This document shows positions 8,777 through 22,653 of a DNA stretch of 64,000 nt, piece after piece (the first letter of the stretch is position 1; each line of letters opens with the position of its first letter). Source of the stretch: a virus; the IMG/VR virus record IMGVR_UViG_3300032288_004702, positions 62,001 to 126,000 of that record. One strand, given 5' to 3'. The notes beneath the pieces are model-generated. The model was not told the DNA's origin, did no database searches, and worked only from the letters and a program-made list of their open reading frames with translations. A program made the position numbers and the translations under genes.

Positions 8777-9009
8777 TGAAGCTCATTTAGCTTACTTTCA
8801 ATTAGCTCCAAGGCCGAAACAAGACCCCTGACCCTATTGTATTCACCGGCAAATGAACCATCCGTTGATGTTGGAAGCTCGTCAACAGAAGCAAAGGTAT
8901 CCGGGTCTATGCCTAGGCGAATAAGGATGTTGTAAATCTCTGTCGTGATTCCGGCTTTCGAGTTCCGAAGGGCCATCTCTTTTTGTTGATTTGTCAAACC
9001 AAGGTCCAT
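8773..9009 (-). CDS. Hypothetical helical protein
   Basis: 78 aa, alpha-helical (ELIESKLNELQ at the C-terminus). It starts 9 nt after the collagen-like fibre gene with GGAGAAAAA upstream. Unrecognised. Confidence 0.5.
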   Translation of the reverse strand: MDLGLTNQQKEMALRNSKAGITTEIYNILIRLGIDPDTFASVDELPTSTDGSFAGEYNRVRGLVSALELIESKLNELQ

Positions 9010-9017
9010 TTTTTCTC

Positions 9018-10769
9018 CTAAACATTCAGTAGGACATAGGAACTTCCAGAAGATGCGGAAAAATTATCCGAATCGGCCGTAAGACCAGCCCTTGTATCAT
9101 ATGTAATCGTAGCATCTATGGAGTCGGTAAGGACGAGGATTGAGCCCCCTCCACCTGCTCCACCACGCTTTCCAGTTGAGCCTATTCCGCCTGTTCCCCC
9201 TGCGCCACCCGCTCCGCCGGCGCCCCCTGCTCCGCCTGCCCCTCCAGCCCCTCCGGCGCCCCCCACTCCGCCTGGTCCGCCTGGTCCACCTGCATAGTGG
9301 CTATTGGGGTTCGGGTGTGTATGTGGTGCTACGTGGTGATGGTGCCAGGTGGGTGTAGTTGTTGGATGGTGTGCATGTGTGTGGCTATGGTGCGGAAGGC
9401 CAAAATGAGCATGGACATGTCCATCGTGTCCGCCAAACGAACCGTGATAAACGCCTGAGTGGTGATACCCGTTTCCGTCTCCATGGCTATGGCCACCGTG
9501 GCCGTTCGGCTTTTGGTGGTAGTGGGGGAACGGGTGACTGTGGCTTATCTGGAAATAAGCATGCCACCAATGACCATCCCAGTGATGAGCGCCACCATGT
9601 GGACCATCATTATGCGGGTGGTGATAGTGACCAGCATGGTGATGGTGTGGTCCTAGATAGTGATGACCCTTGCCGCCATCAACGTGGGCCCTAACGGAGT
9701 GCGCATGCCGGTCTGAGTGATTTGTGTAATGGTGATGGTGGGAATAATTTCGCGCATCAGGGTTTGGTACGGAGGTTGCCGGGTTTGAGTGAGTAATTCC
9801 AGGCGCTGCAGAGCCGGGAGTTCCTGCAGAGCCGGGAGTTCCTGTGGCCCCAGATGCTCCAGGAGAACCGCTAGCCCCACTTGCGCCAACTGCTCCGGTT
9901 GTTCCAGGGCTTCCAGCAGAACCCGTAGAACCGGACATTCCTAGTGAAATAAATTTTCCCGAACCTGTGATGTACTTTGCCACAATGCAGACAACGCCAC
10001 CACCCATCCCGCCAGTTCCTCCAGCGCCTCCAGCTCCACCAACGCCAGAAGCACCAGGACTACCACTAGCACCACGATTTCCACTAGCACCCGAAGCGCC
10101 CACGGAACCAGGTGAACCCGAAGCACCTGGATAGCCTTTTCCACCAGAAGCGCCAACGGTTGAAGCATTTGGTGGATATGCGCCATTAGCCCCTGGAGTG
10201 CCAGTAGCACCAGCGGAGCCAGCAGAACCAGGAGAGCCAGTAGCACCAGGAGAGCCGGTGGCACCAGCAGAACCAGCAGGCGAGGAACCGGATGCGCCCA
10301 CCGAACCAGTTGAGCCGCGCGAGCCACCAGACATTGGTGAAACACCAAGTGTTGGGTCAATCATTAATCCACCAGACATGGCACTAATGTCTTTATATAG
10401 GTAGGAAGGCAATGCTGTAACGCCGGGGTTGGTCCCACCGCCACCCTGACCGCCGGTTCTGTATGTTATTGCGCCAGAAGTATGACCCTTTAATGTCCCA
10501 TCAGAAACAGCACTTGCTGGCTCCCCTATGGTTCCCGATGTAACGGAACCCAAACCAATGTACCCATCGTTAACTAAAGTGTTTTTTACAAAGACTCTGT
10601 AACCGTTTGTATTGAGAAAAACGCCAGAGTTAACGGTCAAATTATTGTAATACATGTCTGAAGTGATTGATGTATCAGAAGTGATTGTTACGTCGCCGTC
10701 TGTTCCACTCCCGTAGATTCCGTCATTTCCAGAACGACCGACACTTGACTCAACCCTATTGATAGCCAT
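9018..10769 (-). CDS. Collagen-like, histidine-rich fibre/adhesin protein
   Basis: 583 aa. N-terminal ~120 residues form a beta-rich head ('YGSGTDGDVTI.. MYYNNLTVNSG'), shared with the next gene upstream. Then come Gly-X-Y repeats rich in GSPGATGSPG and GASG, then ~170 residues in which histidine is extremely abundant (HHHHYTNHSDRHAH and similar), then a second GGAGGAGG block and a beta-rich C-terminus. Collagen-type repeats make trimeric stalks of tail fibres; the His segment may bind metal or change state with pH. The cassette lies among other fibre genes. Product function is inferred. Confidence 0.8.
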   Translation of the reverse strand: MAINRVESSVGRSGNDGIYGSGTDGDVTITSDTSITSDMYYNNLTVNSGVFLNTNGYRVFVKNTLVNDGYIGLGSVTSGTIGEPASAVSDGTLKGHTSGAITYRTGGQGGGGTNPGVTALPSYLYKDISAMSGGLMIDPTLGVSPMSGGSRGSTGSVGASGSSPAGSAGATGSPGATGSPGSAGSAGATGTPGANGAYPPNASTVGASGGKGYPGASGSPGSVGASGASGNRGASGSPGASGVGGAGGAGGTGGMGGGVVCIVAKYITGSGKFISLGMSGSTGSAGSPGTTGAVGASGASGSPGASGATGTPGSAGTPGSAAPGITHSNPATSVPNPDARNYSHHHHYTNHSDRHAHSVRAHVDGGKGHHYLGPHHHHAGHYHHPHNDGPHGGAHHWDGHWWHAYFQISHSHPFPHYHQKPNGHGGHSHGDGNGYHHSGVYHGSFGGHDGHVHAHFGLPHHSHTHAHHPTTTPTWHHHHVAPHTHPNPNSHYAGGPGGPGGVGGAGGAGGAGGAGGAGGAGGAGGTGGIGSTGKRGGAGGGGSILVLTDSIDATITYDTRAGLTADSDNFSASSGSSYVLLNV

Positions 10770-10771
10770 AA

Positions 10772-11535
10772 CTACACCCGCGTAATGTAGATATATGTTC
10801 CAGGATTTTGACCAGTCACATCTGTTGATATTCCACTAGGAAGAGAGGAACCGGAAGAAACAACAATAATCACTCCGCCACCAGCAGGAGCTGTTCCTGG
10901 TGCTTTTATATATGCCGTTCCAGAAGAAGGTCCAGAAATGTATCTTGCTGCGATTATCACAACACCACCGCCAGCCTCGCCTGCACCGCCGGCACCTCCA
11001 CGTAGGAAACTTGGTCCACCGGATGCCGTAACGGCATAACCAGTAATAGCCTGATGTGCAACTCTGAAATAGTTTGGGCCACCCATCGCATCAGTTGGAG
11101 CCGTTGCCGAATATCCAGTAGCTGAGCCACCGAGAGAATGCGTTACAGCAGTTGCTGCTTCACCACCCTGCGCAATAGAACCAGCGGTTGAATAACCAGA
11201 CGTATATCCGATTGTCGCATTCGTTCCTGCAAACTTAAGAGTCCCCTTAACGAACACCCTGTATCCGTTCGGCTGAAGACGACAGCTTGTGTTGATTGTT
11301 AGGTCGTTGAAGAACATATCGCGCGTCATTGTGTAGACGCTTGCAGAAGGGCCCATCCCAAGTATGGTTGTTGAGCCATCAAGAACAACATCACCATCCG
11401 AGCCGTTGCCGTACACAATGTCAGCACCTTCGTTGTAGTAGGCAACCCACACAGAACCATCCCACTGCCAACTCTTTGAACCGACAGTATAAATCTGGTT
11501 TGTGTATGGAGAAGACGGAAAAGTAATCGCAGGCA

Positions 11536-11536
<1 letters not shown>
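10772..11536 (-). CDS. Tail fibre/adhesin protein, Gly-rich
   Basis: 254 aa. Begins with FPSSPYTNQIY..SKSWQWDGSVWV, the same N-terminal module as the next upstream protein ([23 protein letters not shown]), probably a virion-attachment segment. The middle (YGNGSDGDVVLDGSTTI...FNDLTINTS) matches the head of the downstream histidine-rich protein. Likely a paralogous fibre subunit; neighbours are separated by 0-3 nt. Confidence 0.75.
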
Positions 11537-15532
<3,996 letters not shown>

Positions 15533-15578
15533 GACCTCAATCGCTTCCTTATGAAACCCCCCTCAAGGGGCTATAGGG

Positions 15579-15767
15579 CTACTTTGTTTTGCCGAACGCT
15601 GCGTCGTTCTTGTTAAAGTAACGCATTGCAACGGGGAGAAGTGCAGCCCATAGCGCATTAAGTGCAGCTTTTGGGTCGCCTGTTGCAGCATATGCTGCTA
15701 CTGCTGCACCAATAACGCTTCTCGCATATGATGCGACCATTGCTTTTTGCTGGACTGATAGCTTCAT
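15579..15767 (-). CDS. Small membrane protein, possible holin
   Basis: 62 aa. A hydrophobic stretch (VIGAAVAAYAATG) and a second one (ALWAALLPVAMRYF) end in KNDAAFG, a pattern seen in small phage membrane proteins near tail genes. It sits between two fibre genes. Could be a holin or a virion membrane component; low certainty on function. Confidence 0.6.
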   Translation of the reverse strand: MKLSVQQKAMVASYARSVIGAAVAAYAATGDPKAALNALWAALLPVAMRYFNKNDAAFGKTK

Positions 15768-15776
15768 AATTATTCC

Positions 15777-17096
15777 TTATCCAGTTACAACGATTGTGTA
15801 ATCATTGGCCGAAATTGTTCCGTTCATCACAACAGTAACAGTGTTTACGTTTGCGCGAGTTGTATCTGCAAAAACCGTTGCGCCTGTGGCAACTTCATAC
15901 ACTTGAACCATTACATCAGTTGTATTAAAATTATGGGTTACAGTTGTTGTTGAAACACCTACTGAAGATGCAGCACATCCCTGCTTCGCAACTCTTGCCA
16001 GCGCCGGAGTGCTGGTCGTACGGCCAGTTGCCTCTGATGCGGCAGAAGCAAGGTTTGTTCTTGCACCAGACTCTGAAGATGAGCCAGTACCGCCGTCAAC
16101 AACGGCGATGTCAGTGCCATTCCATGTACCGGTAGTAATAGTGCCGAGGGTCGTAATGCTTGATTGACCAACATATGTTGACGCGATATCAATCGAGTCG
16201 GCATTGACGGTTATTCTGTCGGATGTTCCGACGGCATCAATCGTATTGCCAGCTTTAGTAAGACCGGCTCCAGCAGTGATTTGTCCAGCACCAGAAAACT
16301 GCGCCCAGTTGATTGCATCGGTTCCAACAGTAATTGGGCCATTGCTTGTTACTACCCACCCGCTATCTGCGTTTGTGGTTCCCTCTTCAACAAAAGTAAA
16401 CGCCCCACCAGATACTTCGCCGGCACCATCGAAATCTGTAGCACGAACCGCCGCACCGGTCTCCTGAACAACATAAATGCCGTTTTCTGATGCTGTGGTC
16501 TGATTCTTGACAAGGACTCTGTCTCCAGCAACTAGTGTTACTGTTGTGTCAATTGTGTCGCCGGCTTCAAGTTGGTTTGCAAGGTTTACTGGACCAGTTG
16601 TTGCCGCTCTAACTGATTGCTTTACGTCAAGGCCAGAGCGTGCAGCGTCAACATACCCCTTTGTGGCGGCATGAGCTGGGTCTGTTGGTGTAGCAACTTT
16701 TATATTTCCGCTTGCATCGCGGATAACTAGCTTACTTGCAGTTGCCTCGGATGTTGCATCACCAAGTTTTGTAAAATCTGATGACGTCATCAAACCAGCG
16801 CTTGCTGATGTAGCAAGATTTGGGGTGATAGTTATCTGTCCGCCAGACTCGGTTATTGTCAGGGCAGTTGAGTATGAGCCCCCAGACACAACACCCGCAT
16901 CAGCGCCAATGCCAGCAACTATTTTTCGCCATGCAGCTGCCGTCGCGTCATATACTTTAATAACGCCATCAACGCTATTGAAGTACATGCGACCATCGAA
17001 CAGGTTGGTATTCGGGTCAGACGCAAGAACCTCGAATGTCGCATTCAGAATTTGATTCTGATTTAGGTCAAGATTTGTTACGAATTTTGTTGCCAT
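15777..17096 (-). CDS. Tail fibre protein
   Basis: 439 aa, starting MATKFVTNLDLNQNQI with the LDGRMYFNS-like (LFDGRMYFNSVDGVIKVYD) and DPAHAATKGYVD motifs that mark proximal parts of cyanophage and other T4-like tail fibres. Central repeated beta segments ('VLVKNQTTASENGIYVV') are typical. Placed in the minus-strand fibre block between the putative membrane protein and a fibre C-terminal domain protein. Confidence 0.85.
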   Translation of the reverse strand: MATKFVTNLDLNQNQILNATFEVLASDPNTNLFDGRMYFNSVDGVIKVYDATAAAWRKIVAGIGADAGVVSGGSYSTALTITESGGQITITPNLATSASAGLMTSSDFTKLGDATSEATASKLVIRDASGNIKVATPTDPAHAATKGYVDAARSGLDVKQSVRAATTGPVNLANQLEAGDTIDTTVTLVAGDRVLVKNQTTASENGIYVVQETGAAVRATDFDGAGEVSGGAFTFVEEGTTNADSGWVVTSNGPITVGTDAINWAQFSGAGQITAGAGLTKAGNTIDAVGTSDRITVNADSIDIASTYVGQSSITTLGTITTGTWNGTDIAVVDGGTGSSSESGARTNLASAASEATGRTTSTPALARVAKQGCAASSVGVSTTTVTHNFNTTDVMVQVYEVATGATVFADTTRANVNTVTVVMNGTISANDYTIVVTG

Positions 17097-17108
17097 TTGT
17101 CCTTGCCT

Positions 17109-17420
17109 TTAGGTCAGATAAGCGAATCCCGAAAATGCCGACGTGAACTCCACCTTTATTTGGGAATCACTAATATATGTTACCTCACCAATAACTACGG
17201 TATCTGCAGTATCAACAACGGTTATTGACGGACGACCCCCCAGCGAGTGGCTAATTACCCACTCTTCTGAGGCAACTGGCTGACTGTGAACATGTCTTCT
17301 TGTGTTGCCGCCATTTGCCGCTAAACGAACTACAACTTGATTTGGTGCATCCTGGTTTACGACAACTTTATTCGCCGTATCCTCGGTAACAATTACGTTA
17401 TTTGGGACGCTATTGCTCAT
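17109..17420 (-). CDS. Tail fibre C-terminal-like domain protein
   Basis: 103 aa. The core HVHSQPVASEEWVISHSLG-RPS-ITVVD plus FSAF-type ending (TSAFSGFAYL) matches a small domain often found at the C-terminus of fibre proteins, with 'W.I.HNLG.RP.V' as signature. Here it is a free-standing gene, coupled by a 4-nt overlap to the gene upstream. Likely a virion surface component. Confidence 0.72.
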   Translation of the reverse strand: MSNSVPNNVIVTEDTANKVVVNQDAPNQVVVRLAANGGNTRRHVHSQPVASEEWVISHSLGGRPSITVVDTADTVVIGEVTYISDSQIKVEFTSAFSGFAYLT

Positions 17421-17800
17421 CTCGTAACCTCTGGACTGAGATTAAAAGTTCCCTGCAAAACTCTTGACACAACATTCTGTGCGCTGATTATCTCTACGTC
17501 ATAAACTCCGCTTGTCGATACGGAGGCAGTAACATCAGCCGAGGCGTGTATCAGTATTTTATTTGTATCGCCTGCTACTGGGTTTATAGTTAGGCCGCCA
17601 TTGCCGGTCGTTAGTTCAAGAAGAAAGTTAGATGAGTCAATAGTTCTTCTAACTTGCATTCTTGCGGAGTACCCGGATAGGTCAAACGGTATAAATGTTT
17701 GACCTGATGGGTCGGTTGCTAGGTCTGGCTGCTCTATTTCAATCGTGCGAGAAAAAGTTGACCCCTGTTGGCACGTCATGTTGTAGTTACCGGCCAACAT
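17417..17800 (-). CDS. Hypothetical virion protein (tail/baseplate-associated)
   Basis: 127 aa from the ATG at 17800. A TTG further up would place the SD-like TTGGAGG inside the coding region, so the downstream ATG is preferred, 11 nt after GGAGG. Blocks QQGSTFSRTIEIE, FDLSGYSARMQVR, GGLTI and ADVTASVSTSGVYDVEI match a common small phage structural protein. It is the first gene of the minus-strand fibre operon. Confidence 0.65.
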   Translation of the reverse strand: MLAGNYNMTCQQGSTFSRTIEIEQPDLATDPSGQTFIPFDLSGYSARMQVRRTIDSSNFLLELTTGNGGLTINPVAGDTNKILIHASADVTASVSTSGVYDVEIISAQNVVSRVLQGTFNLSPEVTR

Positions 17801-17955
17801 TGCAGAAACTGCCTCCAAAATAAACGACTACACCAATGATTGTAGATTATTCAGCTCCCTAGTCAGCTCAAGTATTTACTGCATCTGCCTTTAATTGTCT
17901 CAATATCTATTTATGTTCAAGGTCCGCAATTTTAGAATAGTCTTGAGAAGATTTT
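17801..17955. other. Divergent intergenic region
   Basis: AT-rich gap between the minus-strand fibre operon and the plus-strand glycosyltransferase operon. Promoters for both directions should lie here, but I see no unambiguous -35/-10 pair and no repeat of the families found further right. Confidence 0.4.
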
Positions 17956-19047
17956 ATGAAGAAGCCGCAAAAACCTACAGTTGCATTTCTCACGCATGAC
18001 TGGGCGTGGGGAACCGACCCACTCCAGCCAAATGGATGTGCATGGTATAGATGCAAGCTCCCGTCAGATGAGCTCAATAAGCGTGGATGGTTTACCGCAA
18101 CTGGTTTCCCTGGATTTAACAACCAGCGAGGATTTGGGATGTTGGTGGACGGGGGGAGGGCTGTTCACGGCTGGGACATAATAGTTTTAAAACTGTTGAT
18201 GCAGAAAGAGATACTCGAGTCAATCCCAAAAGCTCAAGCTATGGGCCAAAAAATAGTTGTAGATATTGACGACTGGTTTGACGGATTGTCTAAGTCGAAC
18301 AGGGCGCATGAAGCAACAGACCCAAAGAAGAACCCTGCGTCAAATAGGGAAATCTATGCCCAAATAATTATGGCAGCAGACGCTGTCATCACGTCAACAC
18401 CGTTTCTTTTCGAGTACTACGGCAAAAAGCGTGACAATGTATTTATGGTCAGAAACGGCATAGACCTTGATAGATGGAAGAAAAAATCAATAACAAATAC
18501 GCGAAAGACAAGAGTTGGGTGGGTTGGGGCAACCCACTGGCGGTCAAACGACCTAGAACAATTGTCTGGCTTTATGGGGAAATATATAAGGTCTCGCAAT
18601 ATTCTATTTCATCATTCGGGGCATAACGACAGTGCGCCATTGGCCAGCGAACTAATAGGTGTTGATAGGTCTCTGTCAAAAACGAGCCCAATGGCCCCAA
18701 TACTTCAATACCCGGCGTTATTAACTCCGATTGATATTGGAATTATCCCACTTAACAACATTCAGTTCAACCATGCTAAATCTTTTATAAAAGGCCTTGA
18801 GTATGCCGCTGCTGGCGTCCCTTTCATTTCTTCATACTCACCCGAGTATCAGTATTTAGCAGACAACGGAATAGGACGCATAGCTAATACAGAAAAAGAA
18901 TGGATATATCATTTAGACGAATTGCTAGACATCAATAAAAGACGGGATGATGCATTGGAAAACCTTTCGCACATACACAAGTTTTCAATGGATTCTCGAG
19001 GGGACGACTGGGACGCAACAATGAGATTTATAAAGGACAACATATGA
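17956..19047 (+). CDS. Glycosyltransferase (GT4-like)
   Basis: 363 aa with GT-B architecture. The N-terminal half has HDWAWGTDPLQPNGCAWYR, IVVDIDDW and ADAVITSTPFL; the C-terminal half has FMVRNGIDLDRW, RVGWVGATHWR and the donor-side KSFIKGLEYAAAGVPFI.SSYSPEY with an E in the place of the last E of E-x7-E. Its stop overlaps the PhyH gene by 4 nt. It probably glycosylates a surface or virion component together with the next two enzymes. Confidence 0.83.
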   Translation: MKKPQKPTVAFLTHDWAWGTDPLQPNGCAWYRCKLPSDELNKRGWFTATGFPGFNNQRGFGMLVDGGRAVHGWDIIVLKLLMQKEILESIPKAQAMGQKIVVDIDDWFDGLSKSNRAHEATDPKKNPASNREIYAQIIMAADAVITSTPFLFEYYGKKRDNVFMVRNGIDLDRWKKKSITNTRKTRVGWVGATHWRSNDLEQLSGFMGKYIRSRNILFHHSGHNDSAPLASELIGVDRSLSKTSPMAPILQYPALLTPIDIGIIPLNNIQFNHAKSFIKGLEYAAAGVPFISSYSPEYQYLADNGIGRIANTEKEWIYHLDELLDINKRRDDALENLSHIHKFSMDSRGDDWDATMRFIKDNI

Positions 19048-19865
19048 ATACTGAATATAAAGAACACCTTGAAGCACAGTACGCAGAACTAACAGTTCCG
19101 GCTCCAGAACCAGGGCCAGCGGACTGGAATGACGATGGTTTTGTAATCAAGAAGGGGTTGATACCGGAAAATCTGATGGAAGAGTACGAGGCATGTTGGA
19201 TTGACAACAATGCAGAGTACGTAGACGGGAAGCTATCAATGACACGGCCCGGCGGATGGCCAGACTGCACACCGTACCGCAGACATCAAGAAGTGATGGA
19301 CATCCTCACCTATAAGGAAATATCCGACACAATGGAGGAGCTAATAGGCGAACCAGCTGCTGTTCACCTAAACCTAACTGGGTGGGTAACAACAACTAGA
19401 GATTGGCACCAAGATACGTATCTCAATCCTCCGCATGTTGGCGATTACTACGTGGCAATCTGGATAGCACTAGAAACGATAAATCCAGATTCTGGGCCAT
19501 TTCAACTGGTTCCAGGCTCGCATAGATGGCCAACTGTTACTCAGGAAAAAATCCTTAACGCTCTTCCAGAAGATAAACGCGATTATCGTTGGCCTCGATT
19601 CAGTGAAGAAATACTGACTCCAATATTTACGCACGAAATAGAAAAAAGAAATGCTGAAGTTTTGACTTATTTACCGGAGCGTGGAGACGTTCTCTTTTGG
19701 CATGGTCGACTGCTTCATAGGGGTTCAAAGCCAAATAATCCATCGCTTGCGCGTAAATCGCTGATTGCTCACTATTCAGGAATAAACCACAGACAGGATA
19801 TGCCAAAAGCATTAAAACACGTAGATGGATGGTACTTTCCAATAGATGGGGGTAATAACGTATGA
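19044..19865 (+). CDS. Phytanoyl-CoA dioxygenase (PhyH) family oxygenase
   Basis: 273 aa. Fe(II)/2OG site visible: H122-x-D124 in WHQDTYL, H225 in LLHRGSKPNN and R237 in ARKSLIAHY for 2OG. GPFQLVPGSHRWP (151-163) is a PhyH hallmark. ATGA overlaps on both sides couple it to the glycosyltransferase and methyltransferase. PhyH-family enzymes hydroxylate lipids and many small molecules; here a sugar or lipid modification is plausible but unproven. Confidence 0.9.
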   Translation: MNTEYKEHLEAQYAELTVPAPEPGPADWNDDGFVIKKGLIPENLMEEYEACWIDNNAEYVDGKLSMTRPGGWPDCTPYRRHQEVMDILTYKEISDTMEELIGEPAAVHLNLTGWVTTTRDWHQDTYLNPPHVGDYYVAIWIALETINPDSGPFQLVPGSHRWPTVTQEKILNALPEDKRDYRWPRFSEEILTPIFTHEIEKRNAEVLTYLPERGDVLFWHGRLLHRGSKPNNPSLARKSLIAHYSGINHRQDMPKALKHVDGWYFPIDGGNNV

Positions 19866-20440
19866 GCAACTATCTAAACGCTGGATGTGGAACGCATTAC
19901 GCAAAAGGTTGGATAAATACAGATACATGGGAGACAGACGACACAACCCCAGATGTTCGTGTTGAGCCAGGAAAACCGTACCCATTCGAGGAAAATTTTT
20001 TTGATGCCGTATTTCTGGGGCATGTTCTGGAGCACATTCCATGGAAAGAAGTTCCGGCATTCCTCGCAGATATGAAGAGGGTCGCAAAACCGGGAGCAAA
20101 GTTTTTAATATGTGGTCCCGACGTCTTCAAGACAATCCATAGATGGGCGAATGGGCAGGAACCATGGGAAATGGTTATGTCGGTATTGGAGCATCTTGAC
20201 GTAGAGAATCACAGCGTGCCTGGTCTTGAGTGGTGGGATGGGGCACATCATCATTGGAATTGTCATAACGACCGTGTTGTAAAACTGCTTGATTCATGTG
20301 GTTTCTCGAACATTACTGACGTATTTGATGTAATTCCAAAGAATCCTCTTGGGAAAAACTGGAATGACGGGAAAATAAACTGGCCAGTCGTCGGTCATTG
20401 GCATTGGCACTTTGCGGTTACTTGTATAAACAATAAATAA
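19862..20440 (+). CDS. SAM-dependent methyltransferase, class I
   Basis: 192 aa. LNAGCGTHYAKGWINTD is SAM motif I with the acidic residue at the end of beta2, FDAVFLGHVLEHIPW is the motif around strand 4, and AKPGAKFLICGPD is the post-motif strand. This form of methyltransferase is frequent in sugar-modification clusters. Third gene of the GT-PhyH-MT operon, separated by 38 nt from the next secreted protein. Confidence 0.88.
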   Translation: MSNYLNAGCGTHYAKGWINTDTWETDDTTPDVRVEPGKPYPFEENFFDAVFLGHVLEHIPWKEVPAFLADMKRVAKPGAKFLICGPDVFKTIHRWANGQEPWEMVMSVLEHLDVENHSVPGLEWWDGAHHHWNCHNDRVVKLLDSCGFSNITDVFDVIPKNPLGKNWNDGKINWPVVGHWHWHFAVTCINNK

Positions 20441-20478
20441 TAATACTGTAAAATTGCTCCGGGTGTATCGGAGGATTG

Positions 20479-22584
20479 ATGGCAGAGCGTTTATTACGCA
20501 TTTCACGAGCTCTTATATGGCTACCAGCATGTCTAGCGCTAGCAATAAGCTTATTTATACCAAATGCTTTTGCTTCCTCTGAAGTAGAGCCAGGGATTGC
20601 TCTTACTGTATATAACAATTTTGGTTACAACAATGCTCCGCCTATGCCGGATGTTTCTGGAAGACCAATAGTCGGGACAACAACAGTTCTGCAAGTTAAT
20701 CAAAACTTTGACCAATATCCATTATTCAATATGTATGAGGACTTTATTGTCCATTACGAGGGATATATAACACCAAGCGTTTCCGGAAGTTTTAGATTTT
20801 GGCCACAGGCAGACGATGGAACAAAACTATATATAGATGATGTGCTTGTTCAAAACGACTGGAGAGATAAGGGTGGCGGCGGCGCTTTATCTAGTTATGT
20901 CACGTTTGAAGCTGGCGTATCTAAAAAGTTTGAGATGTGGTTTTATGAAAATGGAGGCGGTGCATGGACAACGCTTTATTGGGATATTGGTTCTGGCTGG
21001 GAAATAGTTCCAGAGTCGGCTTTCACTAAAACAGTTGTACCAACAACTACAACCACAACAACAATACCTAAACGCCTTGGGACGCCAACAAATATTTCCC
21101 TAGCAGATACCGGCCATTCAATAATTGTTGATTGGGATGCAGCGAGTGATGATTCTGGAATTTCTCCAGAAAGATATGCAGTTTCTTGGGCTACTGGGCA
21201 GCTTGGATGGGGGTTGCCTACTGGAAATGTTGGCGATATTAATGCATTAAATACCGAACTAGAACTTGATTATTCATTATTTTCCTCTACTGGAGGAATT
21301 GATTCAGAGTACGAAATAAGAGTAAGGGCTGATAACGACACAGACGCAACTTACTCAGAATGGTCGCTCTCCGTACAGTTGAAGATTGGGACTACCCCAA
21401 CTCCGCCAACAACTACAACAAGTACTACAACTACGACTAGTACTACGACTACAACAGTTCCTGAATCATCAACATCTATTGATGAGCCAACTACTACAAC
21501 AATTCCAGTAGAAGACCCTCTTCCGACTCCCACTCCTCTTCCGGAATCGGAAATGCCTCGAACTGACACACAGCCCGCAGAACAACCAAAAGAGGAAGGG
21601 CAAATAGAAGTCCCAACAGGGACAACACAACCAGAAGAACAACCAGAAAATTCACCTGACAATTCTATAGTCCCAGAAGATACTCAAGACTCTATTAATC
21701 AGCAAGAAGATGTCACAAACGAGGTTCCAGTCGATGAAGACCAGCAGGCTGATGTATCTGTAAATAATATTGAAGAAATAACAGCTGATGAAATTACCCC
21801 AGAAGTTGCAAACGAAATAGTTGATGTTCTTACTAGTGGAGAAGCAAGCGAAGAACAAATTGTTGCAGCTGTTGACGCTCTTCTTGAATCAGAAAGCATC
21901 GATAATGAACTGGCAGCAGAACTTGCCACATCTGAAGAAGTACTACAGGCAGTTACAGAAGAACAGGCAGAAGAAATTTTTGATGCTATTGATGAATCAT
22001 CTCTTACGGAAGAAGAAGCACTAGCAATTGTAGAAGCAGTACAGGAAGCCCCTGATGAGGTACGTGAAACGTTCGAAGACACGGTTGACCTATTTAGTGG
22101 AACTTTTGACACGTATCAGATGGTTGGCCAGACAATCAGTGTTGGGGAACGTAGGACAATCGTTGCGGTAAACTTAATTGCAGCAACTGCAACCGCAACT
22201 GCCCTTGCCGGAGGCGCCCCAGGCCCTACTGGAGGCGGCGGTGGCGGCAGCTCGCCTTCCGGGGGCGGAACACCAGGAGGTTCTTCTGGGAAAAAGCCAG
22301 AAGAAGGCGAAGAAGAACAAGAAATGGCCGGGGAGATAGCCGGGGATGGCGTCAACTGGGTATCACAGATAAGTATCTATAAAACCGTAGGCGAGGAGAG
22401 AGTCTTGGATTTGAAGGCATTCATTAAGAAGTTTTGGCTAGGAGTCCTGAACCTGGGGTTCACGATTGCTGGCTCCGTAGTTGTCTACTTCACGCTTTCT
22501 GGGCCAATTCAGAAAATAGCCCTAGTGTCAACCATTCTTGCTTTTGCTTCATCTATGTACTTGCATATGAAAGAGCCAGATTAA
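20479..22584 (+). CDS. Secreted PA14/FN3 protein with C-terminal membrane anchor
   Basis: 701 aa from the ATG at 20479, 5 nt after GGAGG. Signal peptide ~1-34 (LIWLPACLALAISLFIPNAFA). PA14-like carbohydrate-binding domain ~35-190 (YEGYITPSVSGSFRFWPQADDGTKLYIDD). After a Thr-rich linker comes an FN3 domain (~205-310), then long Thr/Pro/Glu-rich linkers, an acidic helical region (~440-560), a Gly-rich segment and two C-terminal hydrophobic helices. This looks like a host-type cell-surface protein rather than a virion part. In a phage it could remodel the infected cell's surface or be a virion adhesin. Confidence 0.8.
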   Translation: MAERLLRISRALIWLPACLALAISLFIPNAFASSEVEPGIALTVYNNFGYNNAPPMPDVSGRPIVGTTTVLQVNQNFDQYPLFNMYEDFIVHYEGYITPSVSGSFRFWPQADDGTKLYIDDVLVQNDWRDKGGGGALSSYVTFEAGVSKKFEMWFYENGGGAWTTLYWDIGSGWEIVPESAFTKTVVPTTTTTTTIPKRLGTPTNISLADTGHSIIVDWDAASDDSGISPERYAVSWATGQLGWGLPTGNVGDINALNTELELDYSLFSSTGGIDSEYEIRVRADNDTDATYSEWSLSVQLKIGTTPTPPTTTTSTTTTTSTTTTTVPESSTSIDEPTTTTIPVEDPLPTPTPLPESEMPRTDTQPAEQPKEEGQIEVPTGTTQPEEQPENSPDNSIVPEDTQDSINQQEDVTNEVPVDEDQQADVSVNNIEEITADEITPEVANEIVDVLTSGEASEEQIVAAVDALLESESIDNELAAELATSEEVLQAVTEEQAEEIFDAIDESSLTEEEALAIVEAVQEAPDEVRETFEDTVDLFSGTFDTYQMVGQTISVGERRTIVAVNLIAATATATALAGGAPGPTGGGGGGSSPSGGGTPGGSSGKKPEEGEEEQEMAGEIAGDGVNWVSQISIYKTVGEERVLDLKAFIKKFWLGVLNLGFTIAGSVVVYFTLSGPIQKIALVSTILAFASSMYLHMKEPD

Positions 22585-22653
22585 GCCAATATTGTGACTG
22601 TCTTTTTGTAAGACTCAATTTTTAGCAAACTTTCTTATTGTACAATTGGTTTT

